Assembly: GCA_020634015.1 (NCBI GenBank)
Contig: JACKCN010000002.1
Location: 372,001 to 436,000, forward strand
DNA length: 64,000 nucleotides
DNA from: Candidatus Delongbacteria bacterium
Lineage (GTDB): Bacteria; CAIWAD01
Direction of reading: 5' to 3'
Shown here: positions 1 to 8,623 of the stretch, one piece after another
Layout: the number at the start of each line of letters is the position of its first letter
How positions within the stretch are numbered: the stretch's first letter is position 1
Position numbers and translations under genes: made by a program
Notes under the pieces: model-generated
The model's database searches: none
Told to the model about the DNA's origin: nothing
What the model saw: the letters and a program-made list of their open reading frames with translations, nothing else

Positions 1-320
1 CTTTCCGCCTCCGCAATCTGAGCCTCGCGGTGGCCAGCATCAACGACGAAGCCTTCGAGCTGAATGGCACACGGTTTCACGGACACCTTGATCCGGCCAC
101 GGGCAAGCCCGCCTTTGGAGTGCTGGCGGTGGCCGTGGTCTGTCGCCAGGCCGAGCGCGCCGACGCACTGGCCAGCGGCCTGTTCGTGATGGGAGCCGAG
201 GCCGGACTTGAGAAGGCCAGCAGCCTGGATGATGTGGAGGCCGTGTTCGTGGTTGCCGGCGAGGGCAAGCCCGAGCTGCGGCTGACCCCGGGCATGGAGG
301 CCTGGTTCCAGGCTCGTTGA
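1..320 (+). CDS. apbE: FAD:protein FMN transferase (ApbE), C-terminal part; cut by the window start
   Basis: The reading frame is open from base 3 to a TGA at 318-320 and enters from outside the window. ApbE enzymes attach FMN covalently to a threonine of target proteins such as Rnf/Nqr subunits, outside the inner membrane. The visible part carries family hallmarks: a VASIN segment followed by a gap to HLDPATGKP, which matches the HHILDPRTG metal/FAD region, then ADALASGLFVMG, which matches the conserved ADALATALFVMG helix. The last ~105 residues are present, so the gene is probably intact upstream. The end overlaps the next gene by one base (TGATG), suggesting translational coupling to the glycosyltransferase. 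Identification is by motif recognition only. Confidence 0.85.
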   Translation, partial: FRLRNLSLAVASINDEAFELNGTRFHGHLDPATGKPAFGVLAVAVVCRQAERADALASGLFVMGAEAGLEKASSLDDVEAVFVVAGEGKPELRLTPGMEAWFQAR

Positions 321-1333
321 TGAACGAGCGGCCGGGCGCGGGAGACGCGGTTCTCCTGGTGCGCTTCTCCTCGATCGGGGACCTGTTGCTCTGCGAACCC
401 GTGCCTCGTCTGCTCAAGGAGCTGGGGGTGGGGCGCGTGCTGTTTCTGACCAAGGAACGCTTCGCCGCGATTCCCCGGGGCTGGCCCGCCGTGGACGAGG
501 TGCTCTGCCTGGGCGAGCCGGGCACGCGCGCGCAGCTGGATCACGTGCGCGCGGAGTTGCGGTCACGCGGCCAGTTGCGGACCCTTGACCTGCACAATAC
601 CCTGCGCAGTCGCCTGCTGGCCCCACCGGGCCTGCTGGGCCGTCTGCCCAAGCACCGGCTGCAGAAACTGCTGCTGGTGCACGGCCCCCACAGCCTGTCC
701 CATCGTCTCACGCAGTTGCCACCGGTCTGGCGTCGTTACCAGCAGGTGGCGGGCATTCCGGAGAGCATGCAGTCGCCACCCCGGCTCTGGGCCGAGGGAG
801 TGCAGCTGGGCCCCCGTGTGACACCCGACCCCGGGCCCGAGGCACCCGAGCTGCTGGCACCCGGAGCGGGCAAGGCCACCAAGCGCTGGCCGCTGGAGCA
901 TTGGGTCACGTTCACGCGCGCACTGCTTGAACGCAGCGCGCGCCCGCTCGTGGTGCTGGGAGGTGCGGGCGACCGCGAGACCGGCGAGACACTGCGTGCG
1001 CTGGCCCCGGGTCGCATCCAGAATCTCTGTGGTCAGGCCGACCTGAGTGACAGCGCGCGGCTGGTGGCCAGCGGGCGGCGCATTCTCTGCGGGGACACCG
1101 GCCTGCTTCACATGGCCGCTGCAGCCGGAGTACCCGGGGTGGCGCTCTTTGGTCCCACCACGCGCGAGCTGGGCTTCTTTCCGGCGGGAGACAGCGTGCG
1201 CGTGCTGGAACACGAGGGGCTGGACTGTCGTCCCTGCAGCCATACCGGCAGCGACCGCTGCCCGCGCGGGCATTTCCGCTGCATGCGCGAACTGAGTCCC
1301 GCTCGAGTGCTGGATCTGTACCTGCAAGGTTGA
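320..1333 (+). CDS. Glycosyltransferase family 9 (heptosyltransferase-like)
   Basis: A 337-residue protein of the ADP-heptose:LPS heptosyltransferase family (WaaC/WaaF/RfaF type), predicted to add a heptose-like sugar to the lipid A-KDO core at the inner face of the inner membrane. The N-terminus shows LLVRFSSIGDLLL, the usual acceptor-side start of GT9 enzymes. Residues about 258-280 contain GDTGLLHMAAAAGVPGVALF, the conserved nucleotide-sugar site. A Cys/His-rich tail (CRPCSHTG and CPRGHFRCM) matches the end typical of the family. ATG 320 was chosen; an upstream TTG at 317 would add one residue. Immediately downstream is waaA, which supports a core-LPS role. The exact sugar and acceptor cannot be read from sequence. 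Confidence 0.88.
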   Translation: MNERPGAGDAVLLVRFSSIGDLLLCEPVPRLLKELGVGRVLFLTKERFAAIPRGWPAVDEVLCLGEPGTRAQLDHVRAELRSRGQLRTLDLHNTLRSRLLAPPGLLGRLPKHRLQKLLLVHGPHSLSHRLTQLPPVWRRYQQVAGIPESMQSPPRLWAEGVQLGPRVTPDPGPEAPELLAPGAGKATKRWPLEHWVTFTRALLERSARPLVVLGGAGDRETGETLRALAPGRIQNLCGQADLSDSARLVASGRRILCGDTGLLHMAAAAGVPGVALFGPTTRELGFFPAGDSVRVLEHEGLDCRPCSHTGSDRCPRGHFRCMRELSPARVLDLYLQG

Positions 1334-1342
1334 AGGAACCCC

Positions 1343-2668
1343 GTGGCAGCGCTGATTTCCCTGTGCTACAACCTGCTGTTGCGCCCCCTGGGGCTGCTGC
1401 TGCTCTACGGCCCGGGCCTGCTGGTGGTGCGCATCCGGCGCAACCTGTTCGCGCGCCACGGGGATCTGCGCCGACTGCGCCGCGAACTGGCCAAGAGGCC
1501 TCTGCCCGAGTCCAGTGCCGACAGACCGCGGGTCTGGCTGCATTGCGCGAGCATGGGTGAGTACGAAGGCATCCGGCCCCTGGCCAGCGCACTGAAAGCG
1601 CGCGGCTGTGTCACGATCCTCAGTTTCTTCTCGATTTCGGGCATGCACAACCTCAAGCCGGACCATGGCTTCGACCAGGTCTGCTTTCTGCCCCTGGACG
1701 GTTGGTTCGCCGTGCGCGCGCTGGTGCGCACCCTGCGCCCCGATGTGTTCGTGGTCACCAAGCACGATCTCTGGTGGAACCTGCTGCGACGCCTCTCCCG
1801 TGAAGGCTGTGCGCTGCTGTTCATCAATGCCAACTACCACAACCGGGCCCATTTCGACCGCCGGCTGCTGCGGGGGTTCTATCGCAGTCTGCTGGGGCGC
1901 TTCGACGGAATCCACCCGGTGAATGCGCTGGCCGAACGCCGCTTCCGCGCGCTGCTGGCCGGTACTCCTGCGGCCGAGCGGGTGAGCGCACTGGGCGAGA
2001 CACGCTTCGACCGAGTGCTCGAACGGATGCGTGCCGCCAGTGGGGCGGAGATGTTGCCCGCCCAGTTCGCGAGCGGGAGCACGGTCCTGGTGGCGGGCAG
2101 CACCTGGCCGCGTGACGAGGCTGTGCTGCTGCCGGCCGTGGCGCGCGCGCGCGAGCAGTACCCGGACCTGCGCCTGCTGCTGGTGCCCCATGAGCCCTCG
2201 GTGAGCCACCTGGATCAAAGCACGGCGCTCTGCCAGCGCCTGGGCCTGTCCGTGCTGCGCCTTGCCGAGTTCGAAGCAGGTACCCCGTATACGAATCAGC
2301 CCGTCTTCCTGATCGATCGCATCGGCCTGCTGGCTGGGCTTTACCGAGTGGGGCAGCTGGCCTGGGTGGGCGGGGGGTTCACCACGGGCGTGCACAGCGT
2401 GATCGAACCGGCGGCCTATGCGATTCCCGTGATCTTCGGCCCGGCCCATCACGTCTCCCAGGAGGCCAGCCGCCTGCTGGCCGCGGGTGGAGCATTCGAG
2501 GTGGCCGAGGAATCACGCCTGCGTCAACTGTTTGACCTGATGCTGGGCGAGCCCAGCCGCCGCCTGCATCACGGGCGTGCCGCACTGAAGGTGGTGGAGC
2601 AGAGCACGGGTGCCACCACGCGCATTCTCGAACGGATTCTGGCCTGCGGAAAAGCCGGCCCGTGCTGA
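1343..2668 (+). CDS. waaA: 3-deoxy-D-manno-octulosonic acid (KDO) transferase
   Basis: A 441-residue GT30 enzyme that transfers KDO from CMP-KDO to lipid IVA, the first step of LPS core assembly. It is anchored to the inner membrane by an N-terminal hydrophobic segment (LLLRPLGLLLLYGPGLLVV). The catalytic Glu of the family lies in SMGEY at about residue 73. The C-terminal GT-B half carries LVAGSTWPRDE, then WVGGGFTTGVHSVIEPA and VIFGPAHHVSQEA, all highly typical of KdtA/WaaA. Start codon GTG 1343. It lies 9 bp after the GT9 gene and overlaps the ABC gene by 7 bp, so the three are probably cotranscribed. It is diagnostic of an LPS-making Gram-negative envelope. Confidence 0.95.
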   Translation: MAALISLCYNLLLRPLGLLLLYGPGLLVVRIRRNLFARHGDLRRLRRELAKRPLPESSADRPRVWLHCASMGEYEGIRPLASALKARGCVTILSFFSISGMHNLKPDHGFDQVCFLPLDGWFAVRALVRTLRPDVFVVTKHDLWWNLLRRLSREGCALLFINANYHNRAHFDRRLLRGFYRSLLGRFDGIHPVNALAERRFRALLAGTPAAERVSALGETRFDRVLERMRAASGAEMLPAQFASGSTVLVAGSTWPRDEAVLLPAVARAREQYPDLRLLLVPHEPSVSHLDQSTALCQRLGLSVLRLAEFEAGTPYTNQPVFLIDRIGLLAGLYRVGQLAWVGGGFTTGVHSVIEPAAYAIPVIFGPAHHVSQEASRLLAAGGAFEVAEESRLRQLFDLMLGEPSRRLHHGRAALKVVEQSTGATTRILERILACGKAGPC

Positions 2669-3981
2669 GCCTGACACGGGTGAGCCTGGCCCGGGGCAAA
2701 CGCCTGCTGGCCCGGGATCTGGACCTGCAGCTGGACCGACCGGGCCTGAACGTGCTCCACGGTGCCAGCGGCTGTGGCAAGAGCAGTCTGCTGAGGTTGT
2801 TGAAGGGGCTGCTGGCACCCGCGGCCGGAGAACGTCATCTGGCCAGCGGCATGCGGGAAGCCGACATCGGCCTGCTGCTGCCCGATCCCCAGAACCAGCT
2901 GCTGTCGGACACGGTGCTCGGCGATCTCAGTCTGCCGCTGCGTTACCGGGGTCTGCCTCGCGAACGGATCCTCGAACGTTGCGAGACCCTGGGCCGCGAG
3001 CTGGGTCTGCTGAATCACTTCTCGCACCATCCCCGGACACTCTCGGGTGGCATGCAGCAACTGCTCTGTCTGGGAGCGATCCTGATTCAGGAGCCGCGCG
3101 TGCTGCTGCTGGACGAGGTGTGCACCTTCCTCGACCGCGAACACCGAGCCAGGCTGGCGGAGATCGTGCGCGCCCGTTCCGCGACCGCCGCCGTGCTTCA
3201 GGTCAGTCACCGGGCTGAAGTGGCTCTGGCGGCCGATCGCCTGCTGGAACTGTGCCCCACCGGCCTCAGGGAAAGTGATCGTCCATCCCCGGACAGTCCC
3301 GTGATCCAGACCCTGGTCAGCGCCGCAATTCCGCACGAACAACCCTTGCCCGCCGCCAGGGCCGGGGAAGAGGGGCCCTGGTTGGCCCTCGACGGCCTGC
3401 AGTTCCAGTGGCCCGATGCCTGCGTCGTGCTCTTCGACCGCATGAGTGCGCGCCTGCCGTTGGGGCAGGGCTGCCTGCTCACCGGAAACCAGGAGGCGGG
3501 CAAGAGCACCCTGATCCTGCTGGCGGCGGGCCTGCTGCAACCCACGGCGGGCCGCATCGGTCTGGAGCATGGCCAGGCTCTGCCGCTGTTCCAGTTCAGC
3601 GAGAAGCAGTTCACCGGAGACATTCTCGAGCACGAACTGCTGGAGGGGCGACCGGAGGAAACCGACGAGCTGCACTCCCTCTGGGAGCGCGCGGGCCTGA
3701 AGGCCGAGCGGCTGCTGGGTCCGGCCCGGCATCTGGCCAGCGGGGAGCGCCGCTTGGCGGCACTGGTTTCCCTGTTGCTGCTGAAACCGGCGGCCCTCCT
3801 GCTCGACGAGCCCTTCACCGGGCTGGATGCCTCGGGTGTCCGGCGTCTGCGCTCCCTGCTGGCGGATTGGCGTGACCGGGGCGGGGGGCTGCTGGTGGCC
3901 ACCCACGATCCGGAACTTGTCGCCGATCTGTGCTCAAGTCACTGGAAAATTGGGGCAGGCGAACTGATTTCGCTTCGCTGA
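2662..3981 (+). CDS. Tandem ABC ATPase (energy-coupling-factor / CbiO-like)
   Basis: A 439-residue protein with two ABC nucleotide-binding domains in one chain. Domain 1 has Walker A GASGCGKSS, Q-loop region PDPQNQL (close to the PxxQ typical of ECF/CbiO ATPases), signature LSGGMQQ, Walker B VLLLDEV and an H-loop in VSHRAE. Domain 2 has Walker A GNQEAGKST, a degenerate signature LASGERR, Walker B ALLLDEP and THDPE. There are no membrane segments. ECF transporters use paired ATPases with a T-component and a substrate-binding S-component, but neither gene is adjacent here. GTG 2662 overlaps the waaA stop, so it is translationally coupled to LPS genes. A vitamin or metal ECF role or an envelope role are both possible. 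Confidence 0.75.
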   Translation: MLSLTRVSLARGKRLLARDLDLQLDRPGLNVLHGASGCGKSSLLRLLKGLLAPAAGERHLASGMREADIGLLLPDPQNQLLSDTVLGDLSLPLRYRGLPRERILERCETLGRELGLLNHFSHHPRTLSGGMQQLLCLGAILIQEPRVLLLDEVCTFLDREHRARLAEIVRARSATAAVLQVSHRAEVALAADRLLELCPTGLRESDRPSPDSPVIQTLVSAAIPHEQPLPAARAGEEGPWLALDGLQFQWPDACVVLFDRMSARLPLGQGCLLTGNQEAGKSTLILLAAGLLQPTAGRIGLEHGQALPLFQFSEKQFTGDILEHELLEGRPEETDELHSLWERAGLKAERLLGPARHLASGERRLAALVSLLLLKPAALLLDEPFTGLDASGVRRLRSLLADWRDRGGGLLVATHDPELVADLCSSHWKIGAGELISLR

Positions 3982-4004
3982 AGGCCGCCAGCACTGGATT
4001 TGCT

Positions 4005-4033
4005 GCAGCCTCGTGCACCGGCTGACAATTTTT
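4005..4033 (+). terminator. Weak terminator-like hairpin after the envelope operon
   Basis: GCAGCC at 4005-4010 pairs with GGCTG at 4020-4024 (5-6 bp, 9-nt loop), followed after four bases by five T. It lies 24 bp after the ABC ATPase stop. The stem is short, so it may be inefficient. Confidence 0.4.
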
Positions 4034-4051
4034 GCTCCACTGTTCAAAATC

Positions 4052-4080
4052 TTGCACTTCTGCCACCCCCGTTCTATGTT
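4052..4080 (+). promoter_or_regulatory. Candidate sigma-70-type promoter of the 4205 kinase operon
   Basis: TTGCAC (4052-4057), a 17-bp spacer, then TATGTT (4075-4080). The match is moderate (3/6 and 4/6 to consensus) but the spacing is ideal. It sits in the only sizeable gap (223 bp) upstream of the signalling genes. Confidence 0.4.
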
Positions 4081-4204
4081 TGACGCCTGCACATCCGTGC
4101 AGAACGACGGATCCTGAACATTCCCGAGGGGCCGGTTTTCCGGGGGATTGTTCGGTGTATGGGGCCACCCGCCGAAGAGGCGGACCGGGATTGCAGGGGG
4201 ACAG

Positions 4205-7156
4205 ATGGCGAGGCCGATCCGCAGGATCCTGGTCATCGATGATGACGCGGATGCGCTCCAGATTCTCACCGACTACCTCGAGCTGGAAGGTTACGAGGTG
4301 CTGCCCACGGCCGATGGCGCCACGGGCATGCAGCTGCTCGCCTCCCAGCCCGTCGAGCTGGTCATTACCGACCTGAACCTGCCCGGCATCTCGGGCATGG
4401 ATGTCATCGACATCATCCGCAAGAACTACCCGCGCGTGCAGGTGATCGTGGTCACCGGCTACGGCTCGATGGAGTCCGTGCTGCAGGCCCTGCACAAGGG
4501 GGCCATCGACTATCTCACCAAGCCCTTCCTCTTCGAGATTCTCAAGCTCAGCCTGCAGAAGGCCGAGCAGCAGCTGGTGATGAATGCCCAGCTCGAACGC
4601 CTGCGCCGCGAAGGGCCGGGGGGCGGGCGCGAGACCCTGCTGGAAGCCCTGCCACTGGCCTGCGCCTTCTGTGATCCCGAAGGACGGCTGGTGCAGGTCA
4701 ACAGCGCGTTCCTCGATCTCTTCGAACTGGACCAGGCGCCGCTGGGGCCGCTGGCCGATCAGCTGGACACGGAAGCGGCCCAGCAGTTCCAGCGCTTCAT
4801 CCACGACTTCAAGGACGGCAGTTCGCTGGTCCTGCAGTTGAAACACTGCCCGCGCCCGCGCCTGCTTGAACTGAATCTGCTGGGCAGCGCCGGGGGCGAA
4901 AGCAGCCAGCGCCTGCTGGTGGCCGAAACGATCCTCGAGGACGAGAGCCGCGGCGACAACCACGAACTGGAATGTCTGCTGGTGGCGTCCAATCACGGCA
5001 CCGTGCTCTGGGGCAACGAGGCGTCGGTGGACTTTCTGGGGCTGGACCCCGATTCCCCCGAGGACCTGCATCTCACCGACCTGTTCCCCGGGGAGCCGGG
5101 CCGCAGACTTGGTGAAATCTTCGACGGCCTGCCCGCGCTGACCCAATGCCATGTCTGGCGTACACGCATCGCCTCGCTCAACGGCGTCGAGCGGGAAATG
5201 CAGGTGCGTGTGACGCCCCTCATCGACGACCATCACCGGCGCAAGGCGATCTGCATCAGCCTCCAGGAAATCCGCCCACTCAGCGGCAGTGGCGAGTATT
5301 ACCGTCGCCGGGCCGTGGGGCACGCCGTTCCTCTGCTCTACCTCGACAGCGAGCAGCGTGTGGCCGAAATGAGTCCGGCCCTGCAGAAGATCTTCGGCCG
5401 GGGCGCATCCGACTGTCCGGGCAAGCCCCTGTCGGAGGTGCTCAAGTTCCGCGACAAGGATGGGGGCCGCCTGCGCGGCAATCTGCTCACGGCCCGTGGC
5501 CCCATGCCCATGCTCGCGCGCGGCCTGCGCGAGCGCAACCGACACTTCAGCGTGCTGGAACTGGCGCCCGACACCGACGGAATGCCCCTGGAAGAGAGCA
5601 TCGAGGAGCAGCGCCAACGCCTGGAGCAGGCCTCGCACCTGCTGATGGAGCTGCGGCGCGGCGAGGGCCATTCCACGGCCGTGGAACAGTCGCTGAACGC
5701 ACGCATGAGCCGCCTGGTGCAGACCGCGGGAGCCCTTTCCGGAGTCAACACGGCCCTGTTGGCCCTGGGCTCCGCGTCCGGGCAGAGCTGTCACCTGGTC
5801 TGGGACCGGCCCGAACCCTGGCAGTCCCGGCCCGAACTGGCGAACGAGAACCGGCAGGGCACACTGGCCTCGCTGCTGGAATTGCTGGGACATGCCGGAG
5901 GCACCAGCGCCGCCAATGTGGAGACCAGGCTGGGGCGGGGCAGCGTCCTGGCCGTGCGTGGCACGGGCGATGTGATCCTGGGCGCGCTCTTCCTGGCCCA
6001 CGACGGCCCCTTGGCCGAACCCGTGACCGAGCTGCTCTGCCAGTCCCTCGAGAGTCTGGGCCTCTATTATGCCGAGCTGGAACTCAACCGCCACGTGCGC
6101 CGCACGGAGGAGAAGTTCCGCCAGTTGTACGACAAGGCGCGTTTCGCGGTCTTCGTGATCGATCTGGAAGAGGCCGTGATCCTGGAAGCCAACCAGGCCG
6201 CCTGCGAGCTGACGGGCTTTTCGCCCGAGGAGCTGGTGGGTCGGCGCATCTGGGATCTGCGCCCGCCGGACTTTCGCGAAATCGCCCGGCGCAACTGGCT
6301 CAGTTCCATCAGCCAGAGTGGCGAGACCCGTTTCGAGGGCGTGCCCCTGCTGCGCAAGGATGGCAAGCTGATCTACGTGGAGTACGACAACCTGCTGACC
6401 GAACTCCAGGGCCGGCGCGTGATCCAGAGCTTCTACCGGGACATCACCGAGAAGCAGGCGATGGAGTTCACGCTCAACCAGAGTCAGAAACTGGCCGGGC
6501 TGGGCCAGCTCTCGGCGGGCATCGCCCACGAGCTGCGAAATCCGCTGGGCATCATCAACAGTTCGCTGTACTTCATCAACAGCACCCTGCGCGGCGAGCG
6601 CCTGGAAGGTAACGCCCAGCTCCAGAAACATCTGGGCATCATCCAGAGCGAGGTCGAACGGGCCCGCCGGATCATCGAGAACCTGCTCTCCTTCTCGCGT
6701 GTCTCGAAATACGAGAAAGAGCCCGTGGATCTGGTGGAACTGCTGAACCAGACCCTGGATCTGGTGAAGAAGGAACTGCTGGTGAACAACATCCGGCTCG
6801 AGACCGAGCTGGAACCCTTGCCGCACGTGGGCCTGAATCTTGACGAGATGAAACAGGCCCTGCTGAACATCATCATCAATGCGACCCAGGCCATGCCCGA
6901 CGGAGGCACCCTGATGATTCGCACGCGCAGCGGGAACGGACGCATCCTGCTGCATTTCCGTGACACGGGCGTGGGTATCCGCAAGGAAGACCTGCCCAAC
7001 GTGCTGAACCCCTTCTTCACCACCAAGGATCCGGGACAGGGTACCGGGCTGGGGCTGTCCCTGACCCATACCATCATCCAGCGAAGTGGTGGCGGACTGA
7101 AGATCGAAAGCGAAGTCGGTCGTGGCACCGAGGTGACCATCGAGCTCCCCTGTTGA
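4205..7156 (+). CDS. Hybrid sensor histidine kinase: receiver, PAS repeats, HisKA, HATPase
   Basis: A 983-residue, apparently cytoplasmic signalling kinase. Residues 1-125 form a receiver with phospho-acceptor Asp56 in ITDLNLPG and the conserved Lys in TKPF. PAS-like and GAF-like regions follow, ending in a clear PAS domain at about 635-750. The HisKA H-box is GIAHELRNPLG with His775. The HATPase part shows the N box IINATQAM, G1 RDTGVGI and G2 GTGLGLSL. ATG 4205 was chosen because it has a strong AGGGGG ribosome site just upstream and begins directly with the receiver; a longer frame from 4148 has no support. The NtrC-type regulator follows 10 bp later and is the likely partner. No transmembrane segment is evident, so an internal signal is likely. 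Confidence 0.9.
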   Translation: MARPIRRILVIDDDADALQILTDYLELEGYEVLPTADGATGMQLLASQPVELVITDLNLPGISGMDVIDIIRKNYPRVQVIVVTGYGSMESVLQALHKGAIDYLTKPFLFEILKLSLQKAEQQLVMNAQLERLRREGPGGGRETLLEALPLACAFCDPEGRLVQVNSAFLDLFELDQAPLGPLADQLDTEAAQQFQRFIHDFKDGSSLVLQLKHCPRPRLLELNLLGSAGGESSQRLLVAETILEDESRGDNHELECLLVASNHGTVLWGNEASVDFLGLDPDSPEDLHLTDLFPGEPGRRLGEIFDGLPALTQCHVWRTRIASLNGVEREMQVRVTPLIDDHHRRKAICISLQEIRPLSGSGEYYRRRAVGHAVPLLYLDSEQRVAEMSPALQKIFGRGASDCPGKPLSEVLKFRDKDGGRLRGNLLTARGPMPMLARGLRERNRHFSVLELAPDTDGMPLEESIEEQRQRLEQASHLLMELRRGEGHSTAVEQSLNARMSRLVQTAGALSGVNTALLALGSASGQSCHLVWDRPEPWQSRPELANENRQGTLASLLELLGHAGGTSAANVETRLGRGSVLAVRGTGDVILGALFLAHDGPLAEPVTELLCQSLESLGLYYAELELNRHVRRTEEKFRQLYDKARFAVFVIDLEEAVILEANQAACELTGFSPEELVGRRIWDLRPPDFREIARRNWLSSISQSGETRFEGVPLLRKDGKLIYVEYDNLLTELQGRRVIQSFYRDITEKQAMEFTLNQSQKLAGLGQLSAGIAHELRNPLGIINSSLYFINSTLRGERLEGNAQLQKHLGIIQSEVERARRIIENLLSFSRVSKYEKEPVDLVELLNQTLDLVKKELLVNNIRLETELEPLPHVGLNLDEMKQALLNIIINATQAMPDGGTLMIRTRSGNGRILLHFRDTGVGIRKEDLPNVLNPFFTTKDPGQGTGLGLSLTHTIIQRSGGGLKIESEVGRGTEVTIELPC

Positions 7157-7166
7157 GAGGACATTC

Positions 7167-8567
<1,401 letters not shown>

Positions 8568-8623
8568 ACGGGACCGGGAAACGGATACATCGGGTGTGAC
8601 ACGCAACGATTCGGGAGCGCCGC

